From the NCBI RefSeq assembly GCF_028502605.1, contig NC_079235.1:3038001-3102000 (forward strand): a stretch of 64,000 nt of DNA, in the 5' to 3' direction. Position 1 is the first letter of the stretch, and each line of letters starts with the position of its first letter. Shown here in pieces: positions 59,125-64,000 of the stretch. The notes beneath the pieces are model-generated. The model was not told where the DNA came from, ran no database searches, and saw nothing but the letters and a program-made list of their open reading frames with translations. Both the position numbers and the translations under genes were made by a program. Source of the DNA: Trichoderma breve (lineage: Eukaryota > Ascomycota > Sordariomycetes > Hypocreales > Hypocreaceae).

Positions 59125-60786
59125 GGTTCAAGAGTCGGGGAAGCGCGTCGCCGATGTGCGCAACGGGAACAGTTTTGCGATTGCGATTGCGAGATCGATA
59201 TCGGTAGAGAGAAAATAGCGGCAATGGCAATTGCGTAGAGAAGGGATAAAAGATGCGGAATGCGATGCAACAGCGGAAAAAAGAAGCACGAAAGGGAGAA
59301 AATGAGAAAAGAGGGACTGAAGACGTCAATTGTGCCGAATAAATATGCAAGCCAAGTGAGTGTTGCAACAAAAAATTGAAAGTTGACAAGTTGGCATCAT
59401 CTCGCAGCCATGGCGGCGCTCTGACGTCTGGGGAAGGAAGGACCCTGAGGCTGGTGGGGGCCACCTGCCGCTTACCGGAAGGCAACTTTCCCGTTCTGGT
59501 TAGAGTTTTCCGGAGGCGCGTTGTTTGTACTTTCGTACCGCCAACGCTACTACAGTAGGTATGAACGATTCGCGACGAATGATATAGATGTTACTGGATA
59601 ATACCTTCAGAGGGATGGGATATAGTAGTACGAATTAATCATGATACGAACAACACAGAGGGATCACCAAAAAAGGGTCACAGGCAAATTAACATGCGTC
59701 CAAATATATTTCAGTCTCTTGCTCAACGACTGACTAGATGCACTGCTATCTAGACATCCCCAATCCCAGATCTGTTTCATGCGCATAACATGCCTTTCGT
59801 GCATGCTACGGGGTATTTGCCTGATTCCTGCTTGAAAAAAAGAGAGAAAGAGAGAGTCGTCATCCACTGTCAGAGTCAACAGCGGCGAGGATAGAGGGCA
59901 TGAGTGGAAGACGATATGTCTGTTAACGCCATGTTTACATATCGATCGTCGCGTAGCGAGGGTTAAGTAAGAGGGTTGGCGTGGTTTTGGTTGGTAAGGT
60001 AAGATTTGTTTTGTTTTGCCGGAGTAAAGATGACACAAGGATCGCGGAGCAAAGAGTTGAGAGAGTGATCATGATAAGAGTGGTCGCGGAAGAGCGAGGT
60101 CACAATGCGCACAGGCGGCACTGGTCGTCCCAAGCTGCAAACTCGACTCGTGCTGTATCAATGTCTTGATTCCATTAATCTCGGAAGGAGGCGTGGGATA
60201 AGAGTAATGTCAGTTTTATGGCAGACAGGTGCGGCCACAGCTTCGTGGTTGGGGGAGGAAAGCAAAGGCGTGCGAGTCGGAAGGTTGAGGTGGTAAGGAA
60301 ATTGATGAATTCGTATCGTATCGAATTGCAGACGCCGAATGAGCCCTGCTCGCGTAGTCGTCATCTTCGGAGGAAGCTGAGAGGCTGTAGCAAAAGTGTG
60401 TAGTGGCCTCATGGTCGGTGCGAGAATCAACTCACGTAGTAGAGATAGAATCGTTCTGATGGCGGGCCAGTGGGGATAAAAATGACACGTGAGAAAGCAT
60501 AACTAGAAGGTAACAAGAAAAGAAAAGGGGAAAGTGGGAAACGAAAGGGGACAAGAGGGGAATCGCAACGGAAAACAGGACGATGGCTGCGTTGAATGCT
60601 TTTGGTAATGGACCATAATCATCAAAAATCCTGTCCCTGTTCCAGCGGGGGAAAGAGGAGCCTTGCGGCAAACCAGATCTGGACGCCCTTAAATCCGCCA
60701 AATCCAGCCCAAATACAGCTCATTCACAAGTGGTACGAGAAACATGAAGCAACAGCCAGTGTGCTCATTATTAGAGAGTCCTTGGT
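59125..60786. other. Intergenic region (HUT1 promoter, KH gene 3' side)
   Basis: Two same-strand genes flank it. The HUT1 upstream side contains A/G-rich sequence at 59215-59330. The right part shows GAATTG/GTATCG words and GA-rich runs. I see no gene. Confidence 0.45.
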
Positions 60787-62019
60787 TTACTCTTGGTCTT
60801 GCATCTGACTGCGACGCATCTTTTCAGCCTCCAGGTTCTCGTAGAGCAAGAAAAGTGCAGATTCATTGGCCTTGGCAGTGCCCATAATGGTGAACATGCG
60901 CTCACCAGTCTCATCATGAGGGGCCTAGAACATAGTTAGTTTTGAGTGTTATGATGGAAGAACCAAGACTTGGGCACGAATCATCGAGGCTTACCTTGGC
61001 AATAGAAATGCGGGCTCCGGAAGTCTTGCGAATGTCGCTAATCTTGCTGCCGCCACGGCCAATGATGCATCCAACCATGTCGGCGGGGATGCTAATGTTC
61101 TGAGTCTGGATTTCCTCGCCATTCTCGTCGTGAGTCGGAGGGCCGCGGTTCGCAGCGTCGGAATCTGAGCGACGGCTGAACGGTCTTGAGCCTCCGTTGC
61201 TAAAGTCGGCCCCATTTCCGGTGCGCATCACGCGAGGGCTTCCGTAGTCACCCCGACTGCCGCCGTTGCCATAGCCAGTGCCACCCAGGCTTCCAGAGCC
61301 GGAGGGTTGGGTTCGGACGACAGGGTTGTAAAGCACAGTGCCGGTGCCCCGCTGCCAGTCATCGACCAAGCACTTGGAAATCTCCCAGATGGCTCGCTGG
61401 ATGCCTTCGGGGGTGCCCTGAACCTCGACAATACGCTCGGTTGACTGAGGCAGCATTTCCTTTTGCGCAACCATGCGAACGCCGGAAACATCCTGGATAT
61501 GCTTAATCTTGAGACCTTGTCGACCGATAATGGTGCCCATTTGGTTGTGGGAGATGAGTAGTTTGATAGCTATCCTCACGTTAACCTGTGTAATGATTGT
61601 CAAGAGAATGAGTACGTACGGTGAGTGCCGTTGCTTTGGATGACGCCGCCCATGCCGACAGCGGGTGCGCCCTCGAGAAGAGCCCGGGCAACGATGGCGT
61701 AGGCCCGAGAGATGGCATCACAACCACCAGTGATGGTGAGGACACGGTCGTGAACGCCTTGGACGACCTTGCTAACACCGGCTTTTACGCCAGTTTCGTC
61801 ACGGAGGTCAGCAACATTCTTGCCGCCCTTTCCAATGATAACACCAGCTTCCTTGGAGGAAACAATGGCGCGCAAAGTCAGCTGAGCCTGGGCATATTCT
61901 TCGTCCGTCTTAGGGGCGAGCTCGCCGTCGGGGCCAAGTCGCTCGTCCATCTTCAGCTGGTCCAAAGAGTCCACGATGTCGCCGCCATTGGACGAAAGCA
62001 TATCTTGAGAAGCCGACAT
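60787..62019 (-). CDS. Triple-KH-domain RNA-binding protein (Pbp2/Rnc1-like), three exons
   Basis: Exons at 62019-61620, 61569-60995 and 60924-60787 give 370 aa. Three KH domains are visible by their GxxG loops: KH1 at about 45-115 with GVIIGKGGKNVADLRDETG, KH2 at about 135-205 with GTIIGRQGLKIKHIQDVSG, and KH3 at about 295-360 with GCIIGRGGSKISDIRKTSG. A Gly/Ser-rich linker separates KH2 from KH3. The KH-KH-linker-KH spacing is that of the poly(C)-binding/Pbp2/Rnc1 family, which bind mRNA and affect its stability. The intron 1 acceptor was set at TAG 61570 because it gives the continuous GTHPIKLLISHNQ; the CAG 16 nt earlier would create an immediate stop. A leader intron is also likely. Confidence 0.9.
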
Positions 62020-64000
62020 GATTGTTGAGTAGTGGTAATGGTGAAGAAGGTAGTGGAGAGAGGTGGATGCGACGGAAGTTTTGATATCAAGGTAGAGAAT
62101 CAGGAACTGCTCTCAAAACTAACTGGTAGATGTCAGTTCCAAAGCTCACAATAAATTTAGGTTGAAGATAGAGCTGCTCAAGGCTCCGCGTAGGTCGCGC
62201 AAGGCGGCGCGCGCATAGCTGGGCCATCTGTGACGCAACCTGCGTCGACTACGTTGGCGGCCTGTTGACGGCGGGACAGCCGCATCGGCAACGGATTTGA
62301 AATGCGGCCGAGGGTCATCACCAAACAAAGGCTGCGAGAGCAATGATGCACTTACCGAGTAGTTTTCGAGAAGCTGGAAGTTGCGTGAACGTCGAGAGGA
62401 TGACTGGGAACGAGGCGGCCGTAAAAAGTTGACAAGACGTCGAATGCGTTTGCCAGACTCTTTTTTTTGTGTGTGGTGTTGGCAGGGATTTGGCGGGGTC
62501 GAGAGGCGAGTGGGCGTAAGAGTGCGAAGGTGCAGTGAGAAACGCGACAAGGTCCGGTCTCGAAGGGCAAGGAAGTGCGCAAGAGGAGTCGGAAGATGGA
62601 CGTTGGGAGAGAAATTCGTCGGGGGGCGAGAGTGCGAGAAAAGGGTAGAAGGCGGGAAGAGATGGGGAGATGTGAGAGAGGAAGAGAGCGAGAGAAGACG
62701 GGGATTGAGATTGGAGGCAAGGTGAGAGAGAGCTCTGGAGGGGGAGCCGAGAAGAAAGTCAGGTGGGGAGCAGAGGTGAAGGAGGGAGAAAGCGCCGGAC
62801 ACATGGGAAAACAAGCACACAGCAAGCACAAGCACAAGCACGGCGACCGCTAGCTAGGCTGTACTGTACTGTATGTAGGCGCCGTCGCCGCTGCAGCTGT
62901 CACTGCCGTGGCCACTAGACCGGCAAGCCCAGTGCGCTGGAGCGTTTGGACCTGCTAAACCTCGAATCGGAAAGGAATGGGAACTTGGAAGCCGGAGCGA
63001 AAAAATCGGAGACGAACGGTGTGCCAGGAACGGCCATGCTCTGATCTGATACATACAGCGTGATGGAGGTATGTACAGACGTGCAGTATTTTGCAGGCAG
63101 GGTACTTTGTGCGTGAGCTTCTCTTGTCTTGTCTTGTCAAGGTGCCCTTTATTGTTGCCGCCAGGTGGACCGGGGAGGTGCTGGAAAAGGCAGTATGAGT
63201 ACCTGGGACTACCTATCCTGTACCTTGGTTCTTGCCGGCGTGCATGCTGCCAGGAAGGTTATACCAGGGTCCTTTTCTGGTATCATCTGCCACGCGATCC
63301 AGCTTTTCTCAGCGAGGTCTCTAGGTTCGCTTGCCTAAAGCGGAAATGGGGTGAGAATGCGCCCCCAGATTTTGGCATATCCGCGTTCTGCTGTACATAC
63401 TCGTACAGTACATGCGTTTTCACATGGGAGTTTTTAAACACCATCATTAATATCCGTGGAGGAAAGCGGGTGCATGCATGCCATTCGCGGTAATCGCAAT
63501 TACCAATGGAACGCAATTTGAACCACGACCGCCTTTCTTATGTCCGAGTCCCTTTTGAGTATCTATACACCTGCAGATACCTACTCGTATAGACTCAATT
63601 CACCCACCCTACAGCTTTGTCAAATGCCCTCGTTACAAGGCGGCACAGAGATACTTTTTCGGGTTACCGGTGTGACACAAGTTACTAATTGATATTCAAC
63701 GAGATCCCGGTTTCCCTCCCTTGACTTTCATGCACTGCGCTCACTGCAGCAAGCCTAGTTGATAGCGGCGCACCCAACCCCTGCCCTTCTTTCTTATAGG
63801 CAATCAGCGTCAAGACCTATTCTGCTACTCCCCTTCATGCCGTATAAGCCACCATTCACAGCTGCAGAGCCTACATGTACACCTACATCTACACCAATCG
63901 TTTCGCTGGAGGGTGTTTGCAGTGCAGCAAACTCTACTCTACGCCTGCTGTCGAGTCTGGAGTGGATATGGGCGAGCGCACATTCGAAGAGATGATGATA
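62020..64000. other. KH gene leader region and right-edge spacer
   Basis: The first 800 bp are pyrimidine-rich on the minus strand and look like promoter and 5' leader, including a likely leader intron (62123-62355). The remainder contains a TGTACTGTACTGTATG motif at 62859-62874 and two TACTCGTA octamers (63398-63405, 63582-63589). No coding ORF at the right edge is convincing. Confidence 0.45.
62123..62355 (-). other. Predicted 5'-UTR intron of the KH gene
   Basis: On the minus strand a perfect GGTAAGT donor starts at 62355. A CTGAC branch site lies six bases before a CTACCAG acceptor ending at 62123, about 100 nt before the ATG at 62019. The intron would be 233 nt, larger than the coding introns. 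It is inferred from splice signals only. Confidence 0.45.

Overview
The window looks like a chromosomal segment of a filamentous ascomycete, most probably a Sordariomycete of the Hypocreales (Trichoderma-like). This placement is inference: it rests on short spliceosomal introns (about 50-120 nt, GTRNGT donors, CTRAY branch sites just before YAG), genes 1-8 kb apart, pyrimidine-rich leaders, long disordered proteins and protein families typical of Pezizomycotina. No bacterial operon, CRISPR array, rRNA, convincing tRNA or transposon was found. Exon boundaries were worked out by hand from reading frame, splice signals and protein-family continuity.

Layout, left to right. 1-5.2 kb: the 5' part of an AT-hook protein gene running off the left edge (-), the mitochondrial DEAD-box helicase MRH4 (-), and a CBM48/AMPK-glycogen-binding protein (-). 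6.6-10.9 kb: the RNA polymerase II import factor IWR1 (+) facing a SANT-like protein (-). 10.9-17.1 kb: a gene-poor stretch. 17.1-18.1 kb: a histidine-phosphatase of the TFIIIC tau55 type (-). 21.4-23.4 kb: an F-box/LRR protein (-). 27-30.8 kb: a PAS kinase (+). 31.6-36.7 kb: the SEA/GATOR2 subunit SEA4 (Mio) (-) divergent from the ribosome-biogenesis factor EFG1 (+). 37.5-39.9 kb: a dsRNA-binding-domain protein (+) convergent with tRNA 2'-phosphotransferase TPT1 (-). 40.6-42.3 kb: a secreted type-B carboxylesterase (-). 43.7-47.0 kb: one long disordered protein built from two large exons (-). 47.0-54.2 kb: a second gene-poor stretch. 54.2-56.6 kb: a dual-specificity (MAP-kinase type) phosphatase (+). 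57.8-59.1 kb: the ER nucleotide-sugar transporter HUT1 (-). 60.8-62.0 kb: a triple-KH RNA-binding protein (-) with a likely leader intron. The last 1.1 kb has no gene that I can support.

The genes are mostly housekeeping and do not form a biosynthetic cluster. Several belong to nutrient signalling and growth (PAS kinase, SEA4, EFG1, the CBM48 protein, IWR1, the tau55-like phosphatase), but nothing shows that their proximity is functional. The strongest unexplained signals are in the spacers: the octamer TACTCGTA/TACGAGTA occurs at least 13 times and the nonamer TACGGAGTA/TACTCCGTA at least 5 times, all outside coding exons. Other points worth attention are acidic-free in-frame extensions upstream of the dsRBD and TPT1 starts, competing splice acceptors in the KH gene, and Mlu-type cell-cycle boxes upstream of the AT-hook gene. 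I saw no clear novel multi-gene system.
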